A program made the position numbers and the translations under genes. Shown in pieces: positions 1 to 6,358 of a stretch of DNA of 10,305 nucleotides. The notes under the pieces are model-generated. The model was not told where the DNA came from, did no database searches, and worked only from the letters and a program-made list of their open reading frames with translations. Source of the stretch: DAOTZS01 sp034434335 (GTDB lineage Bacteria > Chloroflexota > Anaerolineae > CG2-30-64-16). The stretch spans positions 1 through 10,305 of the forward strand of contig DAOTZS010000171.1 in NCBI GenBank assembly GCA_034434335.1, given 5' to 3'. Numbering within the stretch: the stretch's first letter is position 1; each line of letters opens with the position of its first letter.

Positions 1-41
1 GCTCTGCAGAGGCGCGGCGGGCCCCCACCCGGCCTGCGGCC

Positions 42-86
42 ACCCTTCCCCGCCAGCCCCCCGTAGGGGGCGCGGCAGGGGAGGGT
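42..86. repeat. Imperfect nested hairpin downstream of the SDR gene
   Basis: The outer arms 42-54 and 74-86 pair imperfectly (accctt...gcc against ggc...agggt). They enclose an inner stem of five C and five G around gta (about 58-70). The structure lies beyond the stop of the minus-strand dehydrogenase gene. No T-run follows on either strand, so it is not a textbook intrinsic terminator. It may be a transcript-end stabiliser or a remnant of a repeat element. The rest of bases 1-156 shows no gene that I can support. Confidence 0.4.
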
Positions 87-107
87 AGCTTTGACCGTCA
101 ACTTGAT

Positions 108-142
108 GCCAATGGGGCGACCCTTGTGGTCGCCCCATTGGC
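108..142. terminator. Perfect 15-bp inverted repeat after the SDR operon
   Basis: Arms 108-122 (gccaatggggcgacc) and 128-142 are exact reverse complements around the 5-nt loop cttgt. The hairpin starts 15 bp beyond the stop codon of the minus-strand dehydrogenase, where the GNAT-thioredoxin-SDR transcript would end. There is no U-tract after it on the minus strand, so it could be an atypical terminator, an RNA 3'-end stabiliser or a protein-binding palindrome. Confidence 0.5.
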
Positions 143-156
143 TCCACCCCAACAGG

Positions 157-888
157 CTACCCCCAGGGGGTGGCGGAGGCGCGGCGTACATGCACCTCGT
201 CAATCACCGCATTGCCCTGGCGGGTGACCAGGAATAACACGATATCCGCGATCTCATCCGGCTGTATCAGCAGCGAACGGTCCAGGTCAGGGCGAGCCTG
301 GCTTGCCAGCCCCGTATCTACCCCGCCAGGGCAGATGGCATGCACCCGGATGCCATCTGCCTGTACCTCGCGGGCCAGGGCCTTAGTCATCCCCAGCAAG
401 GCATGCTTGGAAGCGCTGTACGCCGCCTGGTTGGCATACCCCTTCACCCCCACCACCGAGACGATGTTGATGATGCAGGCGCCAGCCTGCTGCCTGAGAT
501 AGGGGATGGCCTCCCGGCAGACGAGGAATGGGCCCCGGGCATTGACTGCCATGATCTCGTCCCACTCCTCTACCGTCGTGTCGAGCAGCGGCTTGAACAC
601 CCCGATGCCGGCATTGTTGACCACGATATCGAGCCGGCCGAACAAGGCCACCGTATCGCGCACCAGGGCGATCACATCCCCCTCGGCGCTGACATCGGTG
701 CGGAAGCTGGCCGCCCGTTCCCCCATCCCCTCGATCTCCGCCTGCACGCTGGCCAGCTCTGACCTGGTCCGGGCTGCCAGGGCTACCGCTGCCCCGTGGC
801 GGGCCAGGGCCAGCGCGATACTGCGGCCGATGCCACGGCCAGCGCCGGTGACAATGGCTACCCTGCCCGCGAGCGGCTTATCTGGCAT
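157..888 (-). CDS. Short-chain dehydrogenase/reductase (SDR), 3-oxoacyl-ACP reductase-like
   Basis: Cytosolic NAD(P)H-dependent oxidoreductase of the classical SDR family, 243 aa from the chosen start. A Rossmann TGAGRGIG dinucleotide motif sits at residues 14-21 and the NNAG motif at 91-94. The catalytic tetrad is visible as N116, S144, Y157 and K161 (YSASK). A basic residue after the second strand (AARTRSE) suggests NADP(H), by family rule. The frame runs up to an ATG at 906, but the GGAGG ribosome site lies inside that extension. The ATG at 888, five bases after GGAGG, is therefore preferred; the adjacent ATG at 891 is possible. It is the last gene of the minus-strand GNAT > thioredoxin-TPR > SDR run, about 63 bp after the thioredoxin gene. 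Such SDRs are often labelled FabG or 3-ketoacyl reductase, but the substrate cannot be read from sequence. Confidence 0.9.
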   Translation of the reverse strand: MPDKPLAGRVAIVTGAGRGIGRSIALALARHGAAVALAARTRSELASVQAEIEGMGERAASFRTDVSAEGDVIALVRDTVALFGRLDIVVNNAGIGVFKPLLDTTVEEWDEIMAVNARGPFLVCREAIPYLRQQAGACIINIVSVVGVKGYANQAAYSASKHALLGMTKALAREVQADGIRVHAICPGGVDTGLASQARPDLDRSLLIQPDEIADIVLFLVTRQGNAVIDEVHVRRASATPWG

Positions 889-951
889 CATTCCCTCCTC
901 GCCCATCGGCTGTCGGCATACCTGCGCCCTGAGACTGCTCTCGGGCCGGGT

Positions 952-1788
952 CTAGAAGAGCACCGAAGCCAGCTTGTTGCGATACAGCGGTGTAAGCGGG
1001 TCACTTTCGCCCAGGATCTCGAACAAGGCCAGCATGGCCAGGCGGACCTGTCCCTGGCGGTAGCGCTTATCACGGCGTAGCACCTCCAGGAAGGCCTCCA
1101 TCGCGGCGGGGAAGTCCCCCTGGGCGATTAACTGAGCACCGCGATGCAGCAAGGCATCCAGCTCCCCGGCTCCTGTGCCGTTGCCGCCGGCCTGCACCTC
1201 GGCAAGCAGGCGGGCCAACGGCCGCAGCGTCTCGGCCACGGCCCACTCGGCGCCGTCGGAGAAGCTGCTGAGGAGCTGTTCCGCTTCCTGGCCCTTGCCC
1301 TGGGCCAGCAGCGCTTTTACCAGCCCCAGCGCCAGGCTGGCCTGGCGCGCGTCCTGGCTCAGCGCGCGGCGATAGGCCGCCTCGGCCTCGGCCCAGCGGT
1401 GGGCAGCCAGCAGCCGTTCAGCCTCGGCCTGAGCGCGAGCGGCCTCGTTGGGCACGATACGCCTGAGGAACTGGCGCACTGCCGTTTCAGGCTGCGCGCC
1501 CACAAACTCACCGACGACTCTCCCATCGCGGAAGGCCTTCACAGCCGGGATGCCCTGGACGCCATAGCGCATGGCCAGCCCGGGATTATCATCTACATTG
1601 ACCTTCGCCAGCCTGAAAGCACCCTGCGCCTCGCCGGCCAGCCGCTCCAGGATGGGGCCAAGCATACGGCATGGCCCGCACCAGGGTGCCCAAAAGTCCA
1701 CCACCACCGGCACCTGCCGCGAATAGGCGATCACTTCCGTCTCAAAAGTGGCTTCAGAAACCTCGACGATATTCTGCGCTGGACTCAT
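952..1788 (-). CDS. Thioredoxin-TPR protein, CnoX (YbbN)-like chaperedoxin
   Basis: A 278-aa protein with an N-terminal thioredoxin fold (about residues 5-112) and a C-terminal helical TPR-like half (about 115-278). The redox site is WCGPC (C37, C40) and the cis-proline is in GIPA (P81). The intact CxxC predicts disulfide exchange activity, unlike E. coli CnoX, which lacks a classical CGPC. The C-terminal half shows TPR-like spacing (HRWAEAEAAYRRAL, GDFPAAMEAFLEVLRRD), as in the CnoX family, which protects and hands clients to chaperones under oxidative stress. The start is the ATG at 1788, five bases after GAGGTG. That ribosome site overlaps the stop codon of the upstream GNAT gene, only 4 bp away, so the two are translationally coupled. 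CnoX-like function is inferred from architecture. Confidence 0.9.
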   Translation of the reverse strand: MSPAQNIVEVSEATFETEVIAYSRQVPVVVDFWAPWCGPCRMLGPILERLAGEAQGAFRLAKVNVDDNPGLAMRYGVQGIPAVKAFRDGRVVGEFVGAQPETAVRQFLRRIVPNEAARAQAEAERLLAAHRWAEAEAAYRRALSQDARQASLALGLVKALLAQGKGQEAEQLLSSFSDGAEWAVAETLRPLARLLAEVQAGGNGTGAGELDALLHRGAQLIAQGDFPAAMEAFLEVLRRDKRYRQGQVRLAMLALFEILGESDPLTPLYRNKLASVLF

Positions 1789-1792
1789 CTTC

Positions 1793-2233
1793 TCACCTCA
1801 ACGTGTAACGATAGACATTGGTATCCCGCTTCTCGAAACCGACGCGCAGATAAAGCCGGTTGGCCGCTTCGCGCGTGGGCCGCGAGGTCAGGTCTACCGT
1901 CCTGGCGCCGGCTGCAGCGGCGCGCGCCAGGGCTGCCCGCGTGAGCGCCTCGCCGATACCCTGCCGGCGGTGCTGCTCGTCCACCACCACATCCTCAATC
2001 CAGGCCCGCAGCCCGGTGGGGATGCGGAACAGCACCAGCGTCAGCGAGCCGACGATTTCATCGTGGGCATCGGGATCGCGCGCCACGAATAGGGTGGTGG
2101 CCGGGGAAGCCACGATCTCCGCCAGCTCCTGCCGGCCAGGCGCCGGGCTGGTTGCCGAGAGCTGCGGCATCAGCCGCTCAAAAGCCGCCACCAGCTCATC
2201 GCTGACCTGAGTAACCTCTTCGATGCGTACCAC
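1793..2233 (-). CDS. GNAT-family N-acetyltransferase
   Basis: Probable acetyl-CoA-dependent N-acetyltransferase of 146 aa. The acetyl-CoA pyrophosphate-binding motif A is clear: RRQGIGEALT around residues 89-98, preceded by the strand AWIEDVVVDEQH. It is followed by the usual C-terminal pattern DLTSRPTREAANRLYLRVGFEKRD. The start is GTG at 2233, nine bases after a strong AAGGAGG ribosome site. Longer ATG starts (2302, 2254) would run into the palindromic repeat at 2253-2332 and place the ribosome site inside the gene. First gene of a minus-strand operon with the thioredoxin-TPR and SDR genes. The substrate is unknown; small amines, amino groups of peptides or antibiotics are all possible. Confidence 0.85.
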   Translation of the reverse strand: MVRIEEVTQVSDELVAAFERLMPQLSATSPAPGRQELAEIVASPATTLFVARDPDAHDEIVGSLTLVLFRIPTGLRAWIEDVVVDEQHRRQGIGEALTRAALARAAAAGARTVDLTSRPTREAANRLYLRVGFEKRDTNVYRYTLR

Positions 2234-2252
2234 CGCAGCCAACCTCCTTCCC

Positions 2253-2419
2253 ATACGTTCGTAGTCAGGCACGCAACGAAGTGAAGTGCCGTCTGACGCC
2301 ACTCCGCTGTGCTGCGTGGCTTACTACAAACGACGTACAATACGTTCGTAGTCAGGCACGCAACGAAGTAGAGTGCCGTCTGACGCCACCCCACTGCGCT
2401 GCGTGGCTTCCTACGAACG
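2253..2419. repeat. Two tandem copies of an 80-bp palindromic (MITE-like) repeat
   Basis: Copy 1 (2253-2332) and copy 2 (2340-2419) lie in the same orientation, 87 bp apart, separated by acgtaca. By eye they match at 73 of 80 positions. Each copy is itself a long imperfect inverted repeat. It begins cgttcgtag and ends ctacgaacg in copy 2, with inner arms such as aggcacgcaacg against cgctgcgtggct and a near-palindromic centre, gtgccgtctgacgccac. A related copy in opposite orientation sits at about 7605-7757. The tandem pair fills the space between the tRNA terminator and the GNAT start, and leaves no clear promoter for the GNAT operon. Confidence 0.85.
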
Positions 2420-2433
2420 GCTGCCAGCTATCA

Positions 2434-2470
2434 ACAAAAGCCCCCGGCCCTCAATGGCTGGGGCCGGGGG
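2434..2470 (-). terminator. Intrinsic terminator of the tRNA-Gly gene
   Basis: Perfect 10-bp GC arms (2441-2450 cccccggccc and 2461-2470) enclose a 10-nt loop. On the minus strand the stem is followed directly by cttttgtt. It lies 8 bp beyond the 3' end of the minus-strand tRNA and so ends that transcript. Confidence 0.9.
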
Positions 2471-2478
2471 TCCAACAG

Positions 2479-2550
2479 AGCGGGTAAGGGGATTCGAACC
2501 CCTGACATTCAGCTTGGGAAGCTGACGTTCTACCGCTGAACTATACCCGC
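2479..2550 (-). tRNA. tRNA-Gly (anticodon CCC)
   Basis: The minus strand folds into a full cloverleaf of 72 nt. The acceptor GCGGGTA pairs with TACCCGC. The D stem is GTTC/GAAC. The anticodon stem TCAGC/GCTGA carries loop TTCCCAA, so the anticodon is CCC and reads GGG glycine codons. The variable loop is 5 nt, and the T arm AGGGG-TTCGAAT-CCCCT is canonical. The discriminator base is T (U). The next three bases are ctg, so CCA is not encoded and must be added by the nucleotidyltransferase. Confidence 0.97.
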
Positions 2551-2559
2551 GCTGCTTTT

Positions 2560-2587
2560 ATTATAGCGATGTCGGCCGGGATGTCAA
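2560..2587 (-). promoter_or_regulatory. Consensus sigma-70-type promoter for tRNA-Gly
   Basis: On the minus strand a perfect -35 TTGACA (2587-2582) and a perfect -10 TATAAT (2565-2560) are separated by 16 nt. The -10 box ends nine bases before the mature tRNA 5' end, giving a start site only a few bases upstream of it. It lies back-to-back with the hypA promoter. Confidence 0.88.
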
Positions 2588-2607
2588 ATACCACCTGACC
2601 GAGCTCA

Positions 2608-2636
2608 TTGACGAAATGCTCGACTTACGCTAGACT
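2608..2636 (+). promoter_or_regulatory. Candidate promoter of the hypABF operon
   Basis: TTGACG (2608-2613) and TAGACT (2631-2636) are separated by an ideal 17 nt. They match the sigma-70 boxes at 5/6 and 4/6 positions. The predicted transcript would start near 2643, about 16 nt before the hypA ATG, giving a very short leader. The -35 lies 20 bp from the divergent tRNA promoter's -35. Confidence 0.55.
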
Positions 2637-2653
2637 GCCTCTTGTCCAGAGGC
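2637..2653 (+). promoter_or_regulatory. Hairpin covering the hypA ribosome site
   Basis: gcctct (2637-2642) pairs perfectly with agaggc (2648-2653) around the loop tgtcc. The right arm contains AGAGG, the only ribosome-binding sequence for the hypA ATG at 2659. If the transcript includes the left arm, the site would be masked. If transcription starts inside the arm it would not matter, so a translational role is only a suggestion. Confidence 0.35.
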
Positions 2654-2658
2654 AAGCC

Positions 2659-3024
2659 ATGCACGAACTACCGGTCACCCAGGGGATCCTCGAGGTCGCG
2701 CTGGAGGCGGCGCACAAAGCCGGGGCACGGCGCATTACCGCCATTAATCTGCTCGTAGGAGACCTGACCAGCATCATAGACGATTCGGTTCAGTTCTATT
2801 TCGACATCCTGAGCCGTGGCACCATAGCCGAAGGGGCTGCACTGCGTTTCCAGCGCCAGCCGGCCATCGCGGCCTGCGCAGAGTGTGGCGCGCAAGTGGC
2901 CGTCAGCCCTCCTTTGCTGCCCTTTTGCCCCATCTGCGGCAGCCCGCGGCTCACCATCACCGGCGGCACGGAGTTCCGTGTGGAGAGCATTGAGGTAGAT
3001 AATGAAGATTCCTGTGGTACGTGA
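2659..3024 (+). CDS. hypA: Hydrogenase nickel incorporation protein HypA
   Basis: Small nickel metallochaperone (121 aa) that works with HypB to deliver Ni to the NiFe-hydrogenase large subunit. The N-terminal MHE is the family's invariant nickel-binding start (H2). This fixes the start at 2659 rather than an in-frame ATG at 2608; AGAGG lies six bases upstream. The structural zinc site is complete: C73/C76 (CAEC) and C90/C93 (CPIC). Residues 27-52 carry the typical pattern ITAINLLVGDLTSI...FYFDILSRG. First gene of the hyp cluster. Its 3' end overlaps hypB by 23 bp, showing tight co-translation, and its C-terminus is slightly longer than usual because of that overlap. Confidence 0.96.
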   Translation: MHELPVTQGILEVALEAAHKAGARRITAINLLVGDLTSIIDDSVQFYFDILSRGTIAEGAALRFQRQPAIAACAECGAQVAVSPPLLPFCPICGSPRLTITGGTEFRVESIEVDNEDSCGT

Positions 3025-3700
3025 CATCCTGAGCGCCAACGATCAGGTGGCAGCCGAGAACCGGGCCCGCTTCCACACCCGGGGCATCCTGGCCCTCAAC
3101 CTGATGGCCTCGCCCGGCGCGGGCAAGACCAGCGTGATCCTGGCCACCGCAAGCCGCCTCCCCCAGACGCTGCGCTATGCCGTGATCGAAGGGGACCTGG
3201 CCTCTACGCTGGACGCCGATCTCATCAGCCGCCACGGCATCCCTGTGGTCCAGATCAACACGGGCGGCAGTTGCCATCTGGACGCGCCCATGGTGGCCAG
3301 CGCCCTGCCCCACCTGCCCCTGGATAACCTGGACCTTCTCTTCATCGAGAACGTGGGCAACCTGGTTTGCCCGGCCGAATTCGACCTGGGCGCCGACCTG
3401 GCCGTGGTGGTTGCCAGCGTCCCCGAAGGCCACGACAAGCCCTACAAGTATCCCGGCATGTTCGCTACCGCGGATGTGGTGCTGCTTAACAAAGCTGACC
3501 TGCTGGACTACTTCGACTTCGACCTGGACTACTTCCGCCACGGGTTGGAGATGGTCAGGCCGGGGGTGCCGTTGTTCGTCGTCTCCTGTCGCAGCGGCGA
3601 AGGGTTGGACCCCTGGGTGGCATGGCTGCTGGCCAGAAAAGAGCAACAGGCAGACCACCTGGCTACCCATGCCAGCTCCTCTCAGGTAACCCAGACATGA
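3002..3700 (+). CDS. hypB: Hydrogenase nickel incorporation GTPase HypB
   Basis: SIMIBI-class GTPase of 232 aa that drives nickel transfer during NiFe-hydrogenase maturation. It has a P-loop SPGAGKT (residues 37-43), an acidic switch region EGDLAST (63-69) and guanine-specificity NKAD (162-165). The G-domain metal site is conserved: C91-H92 in NTGGSCHLDA and C122 in VGNLVCPAEFD. The N-terminus begins KIPVVRDIL without a CxxCGC high-affinity site or a His-rich stretch, so it is the short form without nickel storage. The start at 3002 lies inside the hypA 3' end. The stop shares ATGA with the hypF start at 3697, so coupling is predicted on both sides. Confidence 0.96.
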   Translation: MKIPVVRDILSANDQVAAENRARFHTRGILALNLMASPGAGKTSVILATASRLPQTLRYAVIEGDLASTLDADLISRHGIPVVQINTGGSCHLDAPMVASALPHLPLDNLDLLFIENVGNLVCPAEFDLGADLAVVVASVPEGHDKPYKYPGMFATADVVLLNKADLLDYFDFDLDYFRHGLEMVRPGVPLFVVSCRSGEGLDPWVAWLLARKEQQADHLATHASSSQVTQT

Positions 3701-4800
3701 CTTCTGCCGCCGTTCCTGCGCCAGAGCGCCTGCGCATTGAAGTCCAGGGCGCCGTGCAAGGGGTCGGCTTCCGGCCGTTTGTCTACCGCCTGGCCACCGA
3801 GCTCGGCCTGGCCGGCTGGGTGATCAACGACACGCGCGGGGTGTTCATTGAAGTCGAAGGCCCCCGCGCGGTGCTGGAACATTTCCTGGCGCGGCTGCCA
3901 GCCGAATCACCCCCACGCGCGCAGATCCAGAGCCTGACCCACACCTGGCTGAGCCCGGCCGGATATGCAGGATTCGAGATCCGTGCCAGCGCTGAAAGCG
4001 GAGCCAGGATAGCCCTGGTGCTGCCCGACATCGCCACCTGTCCAGCCTGCCTGGCCGAAGTTTTCAACCCTGCTGACCGCCGGCATCGCTATCCTTTCAC
4101 CAACTGTACCAACTGCGGACCCCGCTTCAGCATTATCCAGGCGTTGCCCTATGACCGGCCCAATACCACCATGAGCCGCTTCACCATGTGCCCCGCGTGC
4201 CAACGGGAATACACCAACCCGCTCGACCGGCGCTTCCATGCCCAGCCCAACGCCTGTCCCATTTGCGGGCCGACGTTGGCCCTCTACGAGAAATCGCCTG
4301 GGGACAATGAGGCACGAAGCGTTTCCGCCACAGCGATGCCACAGCCAGACCGGTGGAGAGTGACTTGCGAGGGGGATGAAGCGTTGCGCCGCGCGGCCGC
4401 GGCCCTGCGGGCCGGCCATATCGTGGCGGTCAAAGGGTTGGGGGGTTTTCACCTCATGGTAGATGCCCGGAACGGCCCGGCGATCCAGCGCCTGCGGGAA
4501 CGCAAGCCCCGCCGCGACAAACCCTTTGCCCTGATGGCGCGCGACCTGGACCAGGCCCGTGCTATCTGCGAGGTGTCCCCTGAAGCCGAAGCCCTGCTCA
4601 CTGCTCCGGAGGCGCCAATTGTGCTTCTGCGCCGGCGCAGACCGGCCGGGGAGGCGGACTCGACGGCCACCGTAGCGGAACAGGTGGCCCCGGGCAACCC
4701 TTATCTCGGGGTTATGTTGCCCTATACCCCGCTCCACCACCTCCTGCTGGCCGAAGCTGGACTTCCCGGTCGTCGCCACCAGCGGCAACCTGACCGATGA
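3697..4800 (+). CDS. hypF: Carbamoyltransferase HypF, N-terminal part (frameshifted gene)
   Basis: First part of HypF, which uses carbamoyl phosphate and ATP to carbamoylate HypE, the source of the Fe-bound cyanide of NiFe-hydrogenases. An acylphosphatase domain with VQGVGFRPF (catalytic R26, N44) spans about residues 10-95. Next come two zinc fingers of C-x2-C-x18-C-x2-C form (C115, C118, C137, C140; then C165, C168, C187, C190). A YrdC/Sua5-like domain starts near residue 230 (GHIVAVKGLGGFHLM, KPRRDKPFALM). The frame leaves homology near 4754, after HHLLLAE, and ends with about 14 unrelated residues at a TGA (4798-4800). Removing one base near 4756 restores LLLAELDFPVVATSGN. The start at 3697 overlaps the hypB stop (ATGA). 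Either a real mutation, which would abolish full-length HypF, or a sequence error. Confidence 0.93.
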   Translation: MTSAAVPAPERLRIEVQGAVQGVGFRPFVYRLATELGLAGWVINDTRGVFIEVEGPRAVLEHFLARLPAESPPRAQIQSLTHTWLSPAGYAGFEIRASAESGARIALVLPDIATCPACLAEVFNPADRRHRYPFTNCTNCGPRFSIIQALPYDRPNTTMSRFTMCPACQREYTNPLDRRFHAQPNACPICGPTLALYEKSPGDNEARSVSATAMPQPDRWRVTCEGDEALRRAAAALRAGHIVAVKGLGGFHLMVDARNGPAIQRLRERKPRRDKPFALMARDLDQARAICEVSPEAEALLTAPEAPIVLLRRRRPAGEADSTATVAEQVAPGNPYLGVMLPYTPLHHLLLAEAGLPGRRHQRQPDR

Positions 4801-4819
4801 GCCAATCTGCACCGATGAA

Positions 4820-6181
4820 GTGGAAGCCTTGCAACGACTGGGCGGTATTGCCGAGTTGTTTCTGGTTCACAACCGGCCGATCGCCCGTCACGTGGACGAT
4901 AGCGTGGCATGGCTGGTGGCAGGCAGCCCTCGCCTGCTGCGACGGGCGCGCGGCTACGCGCCGCTGCCGGTGCTCCTGCGCCAGCCGGTGCCGACGATCC
5001 TGGCCGTGGGCGCGCACCTCAAAAATACTATCAGCCTCAGCGTGGGCCGGCAGGTGTTCATCAGCCAGCATATCGGCGACCTGGAGACACCCGAAGCGCT
5101 GGCTGCCTTCCAGCGCGTCATCGCCGACTTCCTGCGCCTGTACGAGGCCAGGCCGGTGGCGATCGCCCACGACCTCCACCCCGACTATCTCTCCACCAGA
5201 TGGGCGCAAGAACAGGGGTGGCAGGGAGCAGGGGGTCAGAGGCCAGGAGAGGAGAAAGATGGCCGGGATGGGCAGGTCACGTTGATCGGGGTACAGCATC
5301 ACCACGCTCACCTGGCAGCCTGTCTGGCCGAGAACCATGCCCAGGGGCCGGCGCTAGGCGTGACCTGGGACGGCACGGGCTACGGCAGCGACGGCACGGT
5401 ATGGGGTGGTGAATTCCTGGTGGGAGATGCGCGCGGCTTCCTGCGCGCTGCTCACCTGCGGCCGTTTCGCCTGCCTGGGGGCGATGCAGCGGTGCAGGCA
5501 CCATGGCGGGTGGCCCTGGCCTTGCTCTGGGAAACGTACGGAGAGGCAGCTTTTGCCTGGCAAGAGCTGGCCCTGCTGGCGGGCCGCCGCGCGGCCGAGC
5601 GCACCCTGATAGCACAGATGCTGGCGCGAGGGCTCAACTCGCCGCTGACAACCAGCGCCGGCCGGCTGTTCGACGGCATCAGTGCCCTCATCGGCCTGCG
5701 CCAGGAGATCACCTTCGAAGGGCAGGCTGCCATGGCGCTGGAGTTCGCCGCGGACCAGGACGAAGATGGTGCCTACCCCATGGCGATCAGCAAGGCCGCG
5801 GCGTCTGAACCGTCACAAGAGGCAGGGCCAGGGCCCTCTGGCTACGCCGGTCATGCCGGAGAACCGCCCCTGATCCTGGATTGGCGGCCGCTGGTGGCTG
5901 CGGTAGTAGATGATTTGCGCCGCGGAACTGCTCCGGGTATCATGGCCGCGCGCTTTCACAACGGCCTTGTGGAAGCCATACTGAGGGTGGCCAGAGCCAT
6001 TGGCCTGCCCCAGGTGGCTCTGACGGGAGGGTGCTTCCAAAATCGTCTGCTGACAGAGCGGGCATATCAACGGCTGACGCAGGCTGGTTTCAAGGTCTTG
6101 CTCCACCGTCAGGTGCCACCCAACGATGGCGGCATCAGCCTGGGGCAGGTGGTGGTGGCAGCAGCACGTCTCACAACTTGA
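4820..6181 (+). CDS. hypF: Carbamoyltransferase HypF, C-terminal part (frameshifted gene)
   Basis: Continuation of HypF in the +1 frame. Homology begins about 4757 (LDFPVVATSGNLTDEP, end of the YrdC-like domain). The GTG at 4820 is only the first start-type codon of this frame and has no convincing ribosome site. The Kae1-like carbamoyltransferase domain follows, with VQHHHAHLAAC (nt 5291-5323), the ATP-site-like TWDGTGYGSDGTVWGGEF, and near the end GGCFQNRLLTERA and NDGGISLGQ. The two parts would make about 827 aa, longer than the usual 750-780 aa. The excess lies in linkers: a G/E-rich stretch (nt about 5200-5275), an S/G/P-rich stretch (about 5785-5870), and one between the zinc fingers and the YrdC domain. 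The catalytic motifs look intact, which argues for a recent frameshift or an assembly error. Confidence 0.9.
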   Translation: MEALQRLGGIAELFLVHNRPIARHVDDSVAWLVAGSPRLLRRARGYAPLPVLLRQPVPTILAVGAHLKNTISLSVGRQVFISQHIGDLETPEALAAFQRVIADFLRLYEARPVAIAHDLHPDYLSTRWAQEQGWQGAGGQRPGEEKDGRDGQVTLIGVQHHHAHLAACLAENHAQGPALGVTWDGTGYGSDGTVWGGEFLVGDARGFLRAAHLRPFRLPGGDAAVQAPWRVALALLWETYGEAAFAWQELALLAGRRAAERTLIAQMLARGLNSPLTTSAGRLFDGISALIGLRQEITFEGQAAMALEFAADQDEDGAYPMAISKAAASEPSQEAGPGPSGYAGHAGEPPLILDWRPLVAAVVDDLRRGTAPGIMAARFHNGLVEAILRVARAIGLPQVALTGGCFQNRLLTERAYQRLTQAGFKVLLHRQVPPNDGGISLGQVVVAAARLTT

Positions 6182-6193
6182 GGAGTGTGAAGC

Positions 6194-6311
6194 ATGTGCC
6201 TTGGTGTGCGTGGTGGCCGATCATCCGGGCATGGTGACGATGCGCAGCCGCATCGGTGGCCTGCGCATCGTGGAGATGCTGAGTGGCGAACAGTTGCCCC
6301 GCATCTGTTGA
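6194..6311 (+). pseudogene. Possible truncated, frameshifted hypC remnant
   Basis: The frame opens with MCLGV, the invariant HypC start (its Cys2 binds iron), 12 bp after the hypF stop and behind GAGGAG. hypC is a usual neighbour of hypF. After about six residues the protein-like signal moves to the next frame: VADHPGMVTMRSRIGGLRIVEML, ending at TGA 6309-6311. Its spacing recalls the HypC pattern of GxMAxVxxGGxRRxV. Dropping one G near 6211 joins the two. Even joined it is only about 38 residues against 70-90 for HypC, lacking the C-terminal GDYVLVHxGFA part. The unshifted frame runs on to 6439 as low-complexity residues and looks non-native. The match is short and could be coincidence. Confidence 0.4.
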
Positions 6312-6358
6312 GCAAACCCAGGCTGTTGTGGCAGCCGCAAGACCTTTACCCGGGCCTG

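Noticed and set aside
2234..2302. Longer GNAT starts at ATG 2302 or 2254
   Set aside because: They fall in the 2253-2332 repeat or place the strong AAGGAGG site inside the gene; GTG 2233 fits that site.
2479..2550. Integration site (attB) for a genomic island in the tRNA gene
   Set aside because: The tRNA is complete, and neither a duplicated 3' fragment nor an integrase gene is visible in the window.
2608..2658. In-frame upstream extension of hypA
   Set aside because: HypA needs MHE at its N-terminus for nickel binding, which fixes the start at 2659; the upstream codons overlap the promoter boxes.
2957..3670. Long minus-strand open frame opposite hypB
   Set aside because: It mirrors a well-supported hypB gene and has no family features or ribosome site that I can see.
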